64,000 nucleotides of DNA from Vibrio breoganii (GCF_001677275.1 NZ_CP016177.1:1984001-2048000), one strand, 5' to 3'; counted from the first letter of the stretch, positions 30,123 through 39,675 are shown. Notes: generated by a model from the letters alone, not told the origin. Translations and numbers: made by a program.

Positions 30123-32882
30123 CTATTTAATCTCTAATCGAACATTATCAAACGACACTTGCGTTTGGCATCCATCTACGGCACCACACACACCACCAAT
30201 AGCTAGGTCTAGTCCCCACTCAGGATTGTCACCAACATCAAAGTCGTAGCTATATTCGCTCCATACTGTCGTCAAATTAGGAATATCAAAGATATCTGTC
30301 TTAGAAACACCGGCTGAGCTTGTCGTATACAGCAACCCATTGGCAACACTACCATTTGCAGTGAAGCCTTTAGCTTGGAAAGACAAAGTAACTGTCTGGC
30401 CTGCGGTCACTAGGCCCTGACCGACTTTTTCAGCTTTAATCCTCGCTTCATTTCCCGTTGCAGCGGCAACAGTAACGGACTGGTCTTGAACAACAACACT
30501 ACCACCACCAACTTGGAACCAAGGGGTTAACAGGTCATCAGTAAAATCACCATTCACAATGAGATTACCTGTTCCATCATCAGGTGGCAGAATTGGGCCT
30601 TCTTCTGGGTTATCTGGTGTTTCCCCGGTTCCTTCCTCGGGCACTACAGCAATATTGTCTAAGAAAAGGTCGACACTACAGGTTGCTACCGCACCACAAA
30701 CTCCCCCAATAGTGAAATCTAAGCCTGCAGATGTTCCTGCACTAACGACCATTTCTTGAGAGTATGATTGCCATTCAGTAGTAGGCGCAGGCATATCAAT
30801 GACCTCAGTACCAACAACTCCATCACCAATAAAGTGGATAATTGCATTCGCTACACCACCATCAACGGCTTCACCACGATAAGAGAACGAAACAGTAATG
30901 GTTTGGTTTGGATTAATGTCGCCCGCTCCAATTCCATTAGCTTTAATCCTAGATTCAGCGCCATTTCCTGCTTGTAAACGCGCGGCACCGCTATCGATAG
31001 ATACACTTCCGCCGCCAATCGAATACCAAGGGTCAATAGAACCGGTTTCAAAATCACCATTCACAACGACATTACCTTCAACATCTACTGGAGGTAATAC
31101 CGGCCCTTCTGGCTGTTCTGGTTCTTCTGGAGCAGAGCTGCCTGCCGATGAGAAGATTACATTGTCAACGACATAAGATGCACCATCACCCGAGCCCCAT
31201 GCAGGGAACATCATAACGAGATCTATTGCGCTTAGGTTCACGCCGCCATCGGCTAAGTCACTTAAGTTAAAGGTATAACGTTTCCAAACATCCAATTCTG
31301 GTACATCGGCTAGAGTAAGCTCCAAGGCTCCACCACCAGCGGATTCAACCTTAAACTTCCAATCAATTGCACCATTGTCATTGGTTAACTTCAGATCAAA
31401 TGATACTGTACCAGTGTCTTGCCACGCAGAGACATCAACGGGAGCACCACCTACCGCTCCATCGCCATCTCTAGAGGTAAAGCCCACGACCGTAGCCCCT
31501 ACAATGTTGAACTCTGTTACAGCGCCATAGTTATCGTCACTATCCGTAATGACGGCTGGGGCAGTGCCGCCACAGCAATCCCATGCTAACCACGCAGGAT
31601 TAGCAACATCATTGAAAATGACAAAAGACTCTCCATCGTCTACCGGTGGTTCTTCTGGATCAACAGGCGGCTCTTCTGGATCAACAACTTCGTCGACTTC
31701 AACAAATGTCATATCGGCCCAGTAAAATTCCTTGTTCGCAGCCTCTGCCAAGAAATCAAAGAATATGGACTTTTTGTCAAAGCTATAGTTTGGGTCTAAT
31801 ACACCGCCATTTAAATCATTAAAATCAAACTCAAGCTTTTCCCACTCGTTTACAAGCGAAGTTTGAACTAACACCTCAGCTAATTGCTCTGGTACTACTG
31901 AGTTTTCGACTTTGAATAACACCGGTATACCTGCTTCTGCAGAGAACACCCATACGGAAACAATGCTTCGTTCAGGTGTTATGTCAAGAACAGTAATATC
32001 ACCAAGAGTCGTTCCAGCCCATATCTCTGCACCTGCTGGTTTGATCGTTTTTATCAAGGTTCCTGCAGGTAATGTTTCACTCGATGGATTGGCAGCCGCT
32101 TGCTCTGATGCTGCACCACCAAAATCTTCCATTGCAACCACTAGATCTGGCTTGTAGCCTTCATCAGACTCATTTGGAATAATCGGGTCGGAAGGGTTTT
32201 CTGGCTCAGACGCATCACCGTCAACAAATTTAACATTATCAACTCGGTATACTGCCCCCTCACCCTCTTCCCATGCAGGGTTAATCAGAATCTTATCGAT
32301 ATTGGTTAAATCAAGGCCTTGATTAGACAAATCCGCAAGAGAAACTTGAACCTTGGTCCACATACCAATTTTTGGTGCAGGGATAGATAACTCAACGGCT
32401 TCGCCATTACTTTCTTGATCTCCGCCGTTACTTTCTAGTTTCACAATCCAATTTACATTGTCACCAGGGCTGTTTCGTAATTTGATCTCAAATTCAAGCA
32501 TGCCTGCAGATTCCATGTCACTGACATCGACACCCGCAAGTCCTTCAGCACGAACAAACCCTAATACTGCTGGTTGCTCACCGACTCTAAACTCTGTCGT
32601 TAACCCGTACTCATCAAGCTCCATCGGATAAATTGGCGTTGTTCCACCGCAACAATCCCATGCAGGCCACTTGGCATTCACGGAGTTTTCAAATACGACC
32701 ATATCACTACCTGATGGCGGCGTTGGTGTTGGTAATGTTGGTGTTCCAGAACCATCAGGACTATCTGCGGATGCTCCTGCTTGTGAACTAAGGGATTCAT
32801 CGCCACATCCCATCATAGCTAATGCTATAGCGGTAACGAGAGCTAGATTTGCGACTTTAAAACGTCGATTACTCACTTCCAT
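30123..32882 (-). CDS. Five-module surface lipoprotein, no catalytic domain seen (candidate beta-glucan-binding protein)
   Basis: A 919-residue lipoprotein with Cys26 in AMMGC. Five beta-sandwich-like modules are separated by acidic Pro-rich linkers such as DPEEPPVDPEEPPVDDGE: A1 (about 61-222), B (245-397), A2 (419-580), C1 (604-750) and C2 (775-919). A1 and A2 share a W.AWDCCGGT motif with adjacent cysteines (77-78 and 436-437) and end in VDNV.F. C1 and C2 share VVNGDF/IVNGDF starts and GGVCGAV, and look like CBM4/9-type domains. It is first in the operon behind two LacI-type operators and is probably the main surface glycan-capture protein. Function is inferred from context. Confidence 0.8.
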   Translation of the reverse strand: MEVSNRRFKVANLALVTAIALAMMGCGDESLSSQAGASADSPDGSGTPTLPTPTPPSGSDMVVFENSVNAKWPAWDCCGGTTPIYPMELDEYGLTTEFRVGEQPAVLGFVRAEGLAGVDVSDMESAGMLEFEIKLRNSPGDNVNWIVKLESNGGDQESNGEAVELSIPAPKIGMWTKVQVSLADLSNQGLDLTNIDKILINPAWEEGEGAVYRVDNVKFVDGDASEPENPSDPIIPNESDEGYKPDLVVAMEDFGGAASEQAAANPSSETLPAGTLIKTIKPAGAEIWAGTTLGDITVLDITPERSIVSVWVFSAEAGIPVLFKVENSVVPEQLAEVLVQTSLVNEWEKLEFDFNDLNGGVLDPNYSFDKKSIFFDFLAEAANKEFYWADMTFVEVDEVVDPEEPPVDPEEPPVDDGESFVIFNDVANPAWLAWDCCGGTAPAVITDSDDNYGAVTEFNIVGATVVGFTSRDGDGAVGGAPVDVSAWQDTGTVSFDLKLTNDNGAIDWKFKVESAGGGALELTLADVPELDVWKRYTFNLSDLADGGVNLSAIDLVMMFPAWGSGDGASYVVDNVIFSSAGSSAPEEPEQPEGPVLPPVDVEGNVVVNGDFETGSIDPWYSIGGGSVSIDSGAARLQAGNGAESRIKANGIGAGDINPNQTITVSFSYRGEAVDGGVANAIIHFIGDGVVGTEVIDMPAPTTEWQSYSQEMVVSAGTSAGLDFTIGGVCGAVATCSVDLFLDNIAVVPEEGTGETPDNPEEGPILPPDDGTGNLIVNGDFTDDLLTPWFQVGGGSVVVQDQSVTVAAATGNEARIKAEKVGQGLVTAGQTVTLSFQAKGFTANGSVANGLLYTTSSAGVSKTDIFDIPNLTTVWSEYSYDFDVGDNPEWGLDLAIGGVCGAVDGCQTQVSFDNVRLEIK

Positions 32883-32945
32883 TGCGTTTCCTTGTATTCA
32901 TCAATTTAACTGTCCAAGTAGCGATATCATTGACCGCATGAATAT

Positions 32946-32959
32946 TGTAAGCGGTTACA
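32946..32959. promoter_or_regulatory. LacI-type operator 3, TGTAAGCGGTTACA
   Basis: Identical to operators 1, 2 and 4. It lies 64 bases before the 919-residue lipoprotein start, in a promoter-overlapping position for the minus-strand operon. Confidence 0.85.
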
Positions 32960-33119
32960 AAAGAGCAAAAAACGCCCCAAATAGATACCAAAAGAGTCAC
33001 TAGCAATCCATAAAAGCCTATGAAAAAGAGGGTTGATTGCAAAAACTTAACAAACCATAAACCTTAATTTAGAGAATGTAACCTCCAACCCTCTCAAATT
33101 AAGAACCACATCACAGATA

Positions 33120-33133
33120 TGTAAGCGGTTACA
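33120..33133. promoter_or_regulatory. LacI-type operator 4, TGTAAGCGGTTACA
   Basis: Identical to the other three and 174 bases from operator 3. It is also upstream of the divergent regulator gene, so autoregulation is possible. No other gene is seen in 32883-33361. Confidence 0.85.
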
Positions 33134-33361
33134 AAATGTTTTGCATTAGTTGAAAGTAAGGTGTCTAGTAGCGTATATTAACAGCTTGTAACATGTGTGT
33201 GCTTATACCTAGCCTAAGCAATTATTTGGCTGAATTAAGCATAAGGTATGTTTATAATTAGACTATCCGAGCAACTCAACGATGAATGTTCGTTCTTTCT
33301 TGAAATAGCTAGGTTTACAAAATTATCACTGTTTCGAGAAGTAAATTAACGGGTAATAAAA

Positions 33362-34360
33362 TTGGCAACGATAAAAGAAGTTTCAGCGCTAGCAAAAGTC
33401 TCAACAGCAACCGTTTCTCGAGTTCTCAACGGGCACGCTTATGTGAAGGAGGCTAACAAGCAGAGAGTCTATGAAGCGATGAAGGCTTTGAACTTTCAAC
33501 CAAATGCGTCAGCCCAAGCCTTAGCATCCAATAAAACCAATAGTATTGGCATGCTTGTTGGCTCCTTCGACAGTCCCTTTTACGGTCCTCTAATGCATCA
33601 CGTTGAGCAGCAAGTGCGTGAGAAAAACATGCATCTGATCGTAACCAGTGGTCAAGAGTCTCTTCAAAAAGAACAAGACTCCATCGAATTCCTCCTTGCT
33701 AAACAAGTCGACGGGTTGGTTCTTCATTCCGATAAGCTCTCCGATGACACTCTGATTAGCTTGCTGTTACGCCATCCCAATACCATGATCGTTAATCGTC
33801 TTGTACCTGAGATTGCCGAGAGCTGTATCTATATTAACAATGAGCAAGGTGGCATGGTTGCCACTCAGTTTTTGGTAGACAATGGTCACACTGAAATAGC
33901 CTGTATCAGCGGCCAAATGAGCAAGGTTGATAGCCGAGATCGCTTGCAAGGGTATCGAAACGCGCTTGGTGCTTCCGGGCTTCCTTACAATCCAATGTAT
34001 GTGATCGAAGGGCGGTTTGACCATCAGGGAAACCACGATGCAGTAAGACGATTGCTTGATCGAGCACCGAAAATCACCGCCATCTTCTGTCAGAACGATA
34101 ATATAGCGTTGGCGGTTTATGATGTATGTGCGGAGCGAGGTATTACTATTGGTAAAGAGTTATCTGTTATCGGCTTTGATAACGATAGCCATAGTCAGCA
34201 CGTGAGACCGAGACTGACGACGATTGATTATCCTGTTCATCGAATTGGTGAGGTGGCAGCGAAAGCCTTGCTAGCACGAATCGATAACCGTAAATATTCG
34301 CCGTCTAATAGCCTGGTACCAGAGTTGGTTGAGCGAGATTCAGTCTGTAAGCTCAAGTAA
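33362..34360 (+). CDS. LacI-family transcriptional regulator of the beta-glucan cluster
   Basis: A 332-residue repressor-type protein. The N-terminal helix-turn-helix and hinge read ATIKEVSALAKVSTATVSRV, then VLNG...ALNFQPNASAQALA. The C-terminal domain is a periplasmic-binding-like sensor (GMLVGSF at the start, GFDND.HSQHVRPRLTTI near the end). The start is TTG at 33362 with a weak upstream site. It is divergent from the glucanase operon, and four identical operators of the right type flank the cluster. The inducer is unknown; a beta-1,3-gluco-oligosaccharide is a reasonable guess. Confidence 0.9.
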   Translation: MATIKEVSALAKVSTATVSRVLNGHAYVKEANKQRVYEAMKALNFQPNASAQALASNKTNSIGMLVGSFDSPFYGPLMHHVEQQVREKNMHLIVTSGQESLQKEQDSIEFLLAKQVDGLVLHSDKLSDDTLISLLLRHPNTMIVNRLVPEIAESCIYINNEQGGMVATQFLVDNGHTEIACISGQMSKVDSRDRLQGYRNALGASGLPYNPMYVIEGRFDHQGNHDAVRRLLDRAPKITAIFCQNDNIALAVYDVCAERGITIGKELSVIGFDNDSHSQHVRPRLTTIDYPVHRIGEVAAKALLARIDNRKYSPSNSLVPELVERDSVCKLK

Positions 34361-34410
34361 AAAGGGTAGCCCGCAAGTGATTGCTAGTGCTTAGGGGATA
34401 CCCGTTGCCA

Positions 34411-35169
34411 TTAAACTGGATTATTAATATCAACAAAGGTGACGTCTAGCCCATGCTCTGCGGCTAGCCATTCACCCAGCGCTTTAATGCCATAGCGCTC
34501 TGTTGCGTGGTGACCCGCTGAGAAGTAATGAATATCTTGCTCGCGTGCCACAAAGGTGGTGCGCTCTGAGATCTCACCTGAGATGAAGGCATCCAAGTCG
34601 TTGTCTGCAGCCAATTGAATGTAATCTTGACCACCCCCCGTGCACCAACCAACAGTTTCAATCATTTTATCGGCGTTTTCAGGTGCGATATGCAGTGGCT
34701 CTCTATGTAGGGCTTTGTCAATGCGCTTAGCAAATTCCGCGCCGCTCAACGCTTGCTTCAAGCGGCCGTGCATTGCGACAGATTGAGCATGCCCCTCTAA
34801 CCCGCCTTCAACATCAATGTCCAAAAGCTGAGCCAGACGTGCGTTGTTACCCAGTTGTGGGTGAATATCCAATGGCAAGTGATACCCATAAAGATTGATA
34901 TCGTTCTTGATCAATGAGCGAATACGGCGACCTTTCATACCGACTATCGGCTCAGGCTCACCCTTCCAGAAATAACCATGATGAACAAGGATAGCGTCGG
35001 CACCTAACTCGATAGCCTTATCGATAAGCGCTTGAGAAGCAGTCACTCCAGTAACGACTTTATTGATGGTTTTGCTTCCTTCAACCTGAAGTCCATTTGG
35101 CGCGTAATCTTTAATCAGTTCAGGGGAAAGCTTGTCATTAAGAATGCGTTGCAGTTGTAAATTGTTCAT
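34411..35169 (-). CDS. Nif3-like dinuclear metal protein (YbgI family)
   Basis: A 252-residue cytoplasmic protein of the NIF3 family, known as a hexameric ring with a two-metal site. Metal-site residues are visible in ILVHHGYFW (about 60-68) and in FSAGHHATERYG near the C-terminus. The biochemical role is unsettled; some databases call it GTP cyclohydrolase 1 type 2. It converges on the LacI-type regulator gene. Confidence 0.9.
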   Translation of the reverse strand: MNNLQLQRILNDKLSPELIKDYAPNGLQVEGSKTINKVVTGVTASQALIDKAIELGADAILVHHGYFWKGEPEPIVGMKGRRIRSLIKNDINLYGYHLPLDIHPQLGNNARLAQLLDIDVEGGLEGHAQSVAMHGRLKQALSGAEFAKRIDKALHREPLHIAPENADKMIETVGWCTGGGQDYIQLAADNDLDAFISGEISERTTFVAREQDIHYFSAGHHATERYGIKALGEWLAAEHGLDVTFVDINNPV

Positions 35170-35259
35170 TTTGCTTCCAAATAATTGAAAATACGTCTGA
35201 TATGTAGCAAGTTAAACAAACAAATGTCTGCTCGTCTAGCTACTAGGGTCTGTTAGCCA

Positions 35260-36036
35260 ATGCCAAATACCTATGTTGATGTCTCTACATTATCTCAATT
35301 CGCTGATTGGATAGCGACAACACCGCCACTGTTGCATGGTGATGAGATAATTGTAGAAGCACTTCCTTTTCAAACCCTCTGCGCTGAGAAAATGCACACC
35401 TATACGGGCAACCCTCGGCTCGGGTTTATCTATCAGTATTTGTGTGAGCAACTGTTCATACACCACCCTTCCCTATCCATCACCACCACTGAACTGCAGC
35501 TCAGTGATAATGGCAGAACCATTGGCGAGCTGGATTTTATTCTGCACAACCACCAGCACGATAGATTTGAGCATTGGGAGGTCGCCATTAAGTTTTATCT
35601 GCTCCATGGGGATAAATGGTACGGCCCTAACGCCATAGACCGACTTGATAAAAAGCTTAAACATATGTTGGAAAGGCAGCTTCAGCACACACAATCTGAC
35701 ATCTTTATCCGTCAATATCCACAATGGAAAGACCTTTCACAACACCTGTTAATGCAAGGACGCTTGTACATTAATCCTTTTGAGGCTCACACTGTGCCTA
35801 CGCATTGTGAAGGGAAAAAGATAAACACCTCGCAGATCGTGGGCTATTGGTGTCATCAGAATCAAGCTAATCAAATAGATGAAAAACTGTATCGCTTAGA
35901 TAAGCCACTTTGGGCTACTGGTAGAACAGAAAACTCTCCATTATTGGATGGTATTCAAGGCAAGATCTTGCACTGTCAGAGTGAATCAGGACGCTTTTGG
36001 TTTATTGTTCCTGATGACTGGCCCAATAATATCTAG
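35260..36036 (+). CDS. DUF1853 family protein with PD-(D/E)xK-like motif
   Basis: A 258-residue protein of unknown function matching DUF1853. The central part holds TIGELDFIL and, about 20 residues later, HWEVAIKFYLL, the spacing D...ExK expected of PD-(D/E)xK nuclease folds. Conserved-looking C-terminal residues include YWCHQ and GRFWFIVP. No neighbour explains its role; it stands alone between the nif3-like gene (divergent) and a small membrane ORF. Confidence 0.75.
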   Translation: MPNTYVDVSTLSQFADWIATTPPLLHGDEIIVEALPFQTLCAEKMHTYTGNPRLGFIYQYLCEQLFIHHPSLSITTTELQLSDNGRTIGELDFILHNHQHDRFEHWEVAIKFYLLHGDKWYGPNAIDRLDKKLKHMLERQLQHTQSDIFIRQYPQWKDLSQHLLMQGRLYINPFEAHTVPTHCEGKKINTSQIVGYWCHQNQANQIDEKLYRLDKPLWATGRTENSPLLDGIQGKILHCQSESGRFWFIVPDDWPNNI

Positions 36037-36249
36037 TCAATTGTAGAAACTGTGATTTCATATTCAAAACAATCAATAACGAGTGCAAATAAATCGTTTT
36101 AATACAACAATTTAAATGTTGCACATCCACTTACTCATAAAGAAGCATCGCATAAGCGTACAGACTCATATTGAATCCCAACCTGCATAGGCATACAGTC
36201 TCGCTGATTCAAAACACTTGATACATATGCGGTTCATCTAGGAGTTTCC

Positions 36250-36354
36250 ATGACCGAATTGATTGAAGCCATATCTGTTTTTATGCTGATGCTCTGTGCA
36301 CCAATCTTGCTTGTCACTTTATTTCAGAGAAAGCAAAAAAATAAGCAGGTATAA
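36250..36354 (+). CDS. Small single-span membrane protein, 34 aa
   Basis: A short ORF starting ATG at 36250 with AGGAG just upstream. The product begins MTELIEAISVFMLMLC, continues as one hydrophobic segment to about residue 25 and ends in a basic tail (QRKQKNKQV). A terminator follows 30 bases later. I do not recognise the family. The good ribosome site and TM-plus-positive-tail layout argue for a real gene. Confidence 0.55.
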   Translation: MTELIEAISVFMLMLCAPILLVTLFQRKQKNKQV

Positions 36355-36383
36355 ACAAGCTACAACCGTTTTAACCCCATAAA

Positions 36384-36417
36384 AAATCCCCACTGTGCGC
36401 AAACACAATGGGGATTT
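36384..36417. terminator. Bidirectional terminator between the small ORF and pgm
   Basis: AATCCCCACTGTG pairs with CACAATGGGGATT (one mismatch). An A-run to the left and a T-rich stretch to the right allow use in both directions. Confidence 0.8.
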
Positions 36418-36450
36418 ATTTATTCAGGCTTAAGCGTTCTAAGGCTTAAA

Positions 36451-38097
36451 TTATAGGCCTGCTGCCTTAAATACTTGGTTCACAATCTCTTGTGCTTCAG
36501 TTTCAATTAGCTTCAGGTGTTCAGCACCCTTAAAGCTTTCACAGTAAATCTTGTAGATTTCTTCTGTGCCTGATGGACGCGCTGCGAACCAGCCGTTGGC
36601 TGTCGTCACTTTAAGACCACCAATTGCCGCACCGTTACCTGGAGCGTGAGTCAAACGAGCAGTGATTGCATCACCCGCTAGTGTATCCGCAGACACCATT
36701 TCAGCCGATAGCTTCTTAAGCACATCTTTTTGTGGACCATTGGCAACCGCTTGAATACGGTTGTAGCTAGACTCACCGTGCTTAGCTGCTAGTTCGTTGT
36801 AGTATTGCTGAGGGTTCTTGCCAGTTACTGCAGTGATTTCTGCTGCAAGAAGACATAGGATGATACCATCTTTGTCCGTAGCCCAAGGTGTGCCGTCTTT
36901 ACGCAAGAATGACGCGCCCGCGCTCTCTTCACCACCAAAACCAAACTTACCTTCGTATAGACCATCTACAAACCATTTGAAGCCAACTGGCACTTCGCAT
37001 AGCTCGCGACCAAGGTCAGCAACCACGCGGTCGATGATTGCGCTTGATACTAGAGTTTTGCCTACAGCAACCTCAGCGCCCCAGCCTTCACGGTGACGAT
37101 ATAGGTAATCGATACATACCGCTAGGAAGTGGTTAGGGTTCATTAGCCCTGCTGGAGTCACAATGCCGTGACGGTCGTAATCTGGGTCGTTGCCAAATGC
37201 TAGGTCGTAGTCGTCTTTGAGTGCCAACAAGCCAGCCATCGCGTAAGGCGAAGAACAGTCCATGCGCACTACGCCGTCTTTATCCAAAGACATAAACTGG
37301 AAGCTAGGGTCTACAGCTTCGCTTACTAGAGTTAGGTCTAGGTTGTATGCCTTCTGGATTTGACGCCAGTAATCGATGCCTGAGCCACCTAGTGGATCAA
37401 CACCAATCTTAAGGTTTGCTTTTTGGATTGCTTCCATATCAACCACGTTCACTAGATCAGCAACGTAAGGAGCAACCAAATCTTTCTCAACGAATAACTC
37501 GCTCGCTTTTGCAGCGGCAATGCCTACACGTTTCACATCAGCTAAACCTGCTGCGATGATCTCGTTTGCGCGATCTTCGATAGCTTGTGTTAGCTCACCC
37601 TCAGCAGGACCACCGTGAACTGGGTTGTACTTGATGCCGCCATCTTGTGGTGGGTTATGCGACGGAGTAATTACAATGCCGTCTGCTTTTGCATCATTAA
37701 CCAAGTTGTAAGTAAGGATTGCGTGAGAGATACCCGGAGTTGGTGTGTAACCTTCGTCTTCTTGACAGATAACTTGAACACCGTTTGCCACTAATACGTC
37801 GACAACCGTTGCAAATGCTGGCTCTGAAAGTGCGTGAGTATCTTTACCCACGAATAGAGGACCAGTCACACCGTTGCTTGCGCGAACTTCAGCTACTGCT
37901 TGAGCGATAGCTAGAATGTGGTTTTCGTTGAACGTAGTCTTGTCAGCACTACCACGGTGTCCAGAGGTACCAAATGCTACCTTATGATCCGCGTTGCCTG
38001 CTTCAGGTTGAAGTAGGTAATAGTTAGCTACCAACTGAGGGATGTTGTGTAAATCTTCTTGCTGAGCCTTTTGCCCAGCGCGAGGATGCATAGCCAT
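36451..38097 (-). CDS. pgm: Alpha-D-glucose phosphoglucomutase
   Basis: A 548-residue enzyme that interconverts glucose-1-phosphate and glucose-6-phosphate. The phosphoserine loop is [13 protein letters not shown], the metal loop [10 protein letters not shown] and the sugar loop [11 protein letters not shown]; the phosphate-binding [12 protein letters not shown] is at the C-terminus. seqA lies 84 bases upstream in the same direction, an arrangement known from other gammaproteobacteria. Confidence 0.97.
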   Translation of the reverse strand: MAMHPRAGQKAQQEDLHNIPQLVANYYLLQPEAGNADHKVAFGTSGHRGSADKTTFNENHILAIAQAVAEVRASNGVTGPLFVGKDTHALSEPAFATVVDVLVANGVQVICQEDEGYTPTPGISHAILTYNLVNDAKADGIVITPSHNPPQDGGIKYNPVHGGPAEGELTQAIEDRANEIIAAGLADVKRVGIAAAKASELFVEKDLVAPYVADLVNVVDMEAIQKANLKIGVDPLGGSGIDYWRQIQKAYNLDLTLVSEAVDPSFQFMSLDKDGVVRMDCSSPYAMAGLLALKDDYDLAFGNDPDYDRHGIVTPAGLMNPNHFLAVCIDYLYRHREGWGAEVAVGKTLVSSAIIDRVVADLGRELCEVPVGFKWFVDGLYEGKFGFGGEESAGASFLRKDGTPWATDKDGIILCLLAAEITAVTGKNPQQYYNELAAKHGESSYNRIQAVANGPQKDVLKKLSAEMVSADTLAGDAITARLTHAPGNGAAIGGLKVTTANGWFAARPSGTEEIYKIYCESFKGAEHLKLIETEAQEIVNQVFKAAGL

Positions 38098-38181
38098 TGT
38101 GTTATTCCTTTTTTATAGTTCTTCAAATATTAAAATGCCCGCAAAAAGGGGGAAGTTCTTTGCAGGCATAATTCCTTGGGA

Positions 38182-38742
38182 TTAAATTGAGCGAGCCACT
38201 CGCTCTATTAACTCGGCGGGGAATGACATTCTCACCATCAACTGCTCAACCATCTGACGTTTACGGCTGGTGTTGTTATTGGTGATCACCCAAAAAGGTG
38301 ACCCAGGAATGGCTCTTGGTTTGGTCGTGGTGCCACTTGCCAAGAGCACTGCTTCGTTATCTGCGAAGTAAACGCGTTTGCGACCCTTAACCTGAGTCGC
38401 TTCGGCGAATCCATCTTTATCAATTCGATGAAGTGCAGATAATACAAACATAAATCTATCAATCGCTTTATCTAAAGCGGCAAATTCATCAGAGATAAGT
38501 TCACTGCGAATCTGCTTGATAGGGTCAATCGATTGCGACGGTTTACCTACGATGATAGGTGTGGCCGCGCCTGTAGGCTCAATATCTGTTTCTGGCGTTG
38601 CCTCAACAGACTCTGCTTCTAGCTTGGCTATACCATCCACATCTAGTAAACGTCGTAGAATATCGGATGCACTCTCTCCAATGCGTTGGGTACGGCTCGC
38701 GATAAATCTATACAGTTCTTCGTCAACTTCGATGGTTTTCAT
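38182..38742 (-). CDS. seqA: Negative modulator of initiation of replication SeqA
   Basis: A 186-residue protein that binds hemimethylated GATC and sequesters oriC. The oligomerisation domain MKTIEVDEELYRFIAS...IGESASDILRRLL and the C-terminal DNA-binding domain (KGRKRVYFADNEAVLLAS and the NTSRKRQMVEQLM block) are intact, joined by a longer linker. It is divergent from the ybfF-like hydrolase gene and upstream of pgm. Confidence 0.96.
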   Translation of the reverse strand: MKTIEVDEELYRFIASRTQRIGESASDILRRLLDVDGIAKLEAESVEATPETDIEPTGAATPIIVGKPSQSIDPIKQIRSELISDEFAALDKAIDRFMFVLSALHRIDKDGFAEATQVKGRKRVYFADNEAVLLASGTTTKPRAIPGSPFWVITNNNTSRKRQMVEQLMVRMSFPAELIERVARSI

Positions 38743-38834
38743 TCGCTTTTCACAATCTTATTAGTTTAAACTGCGCCAGATTATACCCAGTTATTGAGTA
38801 AGTCTCTACGGAAAGCAAAAGGGAATTGGAGAAA

Positions 38835-39605
38835 ATGTCGAGCCAGTTACACTATAAGATCCAAGGTCATGGTAAACCTATACTTTTGATCCACGGTTTG
38901 TTTGGAAGTTTGGATAATTTAGGCCTCCTTGCCCGCGATCTCAGCCAAGATCACCAAGTGATTAGCGTGGATCTGCGCAATCATGGGCGATCCTTGCACA
39001 GTGATGAACATACTTATGCCGCACAGGCCGAAGATATTCGTCAGTTAATGGATGAATTGGCATTAGATGAGTTAACTGTGGTCGGCCATTCGATGGGTGG
39101 TAAAGTGGCAATGAAGTACGCCTCTATTAGTCCAATGAACATCCAAAGATTGATTGTATTGGACATGGCCCCTGTCGCCTACAACGTGGATCGACACAGC
39201 AATGTGTTTGCGGGGATTCAAGAAGTCGCTAAACAGAAGCCAAAACTGCGCTCTGAAGCGATGGGTCTAATGGCCAAGCACATAGAGATGGAAGGTGTAA
39301 GGCAATTTTTGAGCAAGTCATTATATAAAGATGGCGATACCTTAGATTGGCGCTTCAACCATCAAGCCCTGAAGTCACAATATTCTGAGATCATGACCTG
39401 GTCTGCCCTAGCAGAAAACCCTTTGCCTACCCTCTTTATTAAGGGCGCAGATTCGGATTACATTCAAGGTGAACATCAACCTGAGATAATGGCTCAGTTT
39501 CCGAACGCCAAAGCGCATGTGATTGCGAACACAGGACACTGGCTGCATGCCGAGAAACCGGACATGGTGTTACGCGTTATTCGCAAGTTTATTGCACAAA
39601 ATTAA
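38835..39605 (+). CDS. ybfF: Alpha/beta hydrolase, YbfF family
   Basis: A 256-residue cytoplasmic esterase-type hydrolase. ATG at 38835 has GGAG upstream; the TTG at 38826 is less likely. The nucleophile elbow is GHSMGG, the oxyanion region HGLFGS and the catalytic His is in NTGHWLHAE. YbfF proteins hydrolyse acyl esters and thioesters in vitro. Two further genes on the same strand follow (DUF2788, fldA). Confidence 0.9.
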   Translation: MSSQLHYKIQGHGKPILLIHGLFGSLDNLGLLARDLSQDHQVISVDLRNHGRSLHSDEHTYAAQAEDIRQLMDELALDELTVVGHSMGGKVAMKYASISPMNIQRLIVLDMAPVAYNVDRHSNVFAGIQEVAKQKPKLRSEAMGLMAKHIEMEGVRQFLSKSLYKDGDTLDWRFNHQALKSQYSEIMTWSALAENPLPTLFIKGADSDYIQGEHQPEIMAQFPNAKAHVIANTGHWLHAEKPDMVLRVIRKFIAQN

Positions 39606-39675
39606 AGGTCAAGGGTAAACAGACATAAGCTGACTGTGATATAGTTCCGCGATTGATAAAGCATAAAGGGATGCC

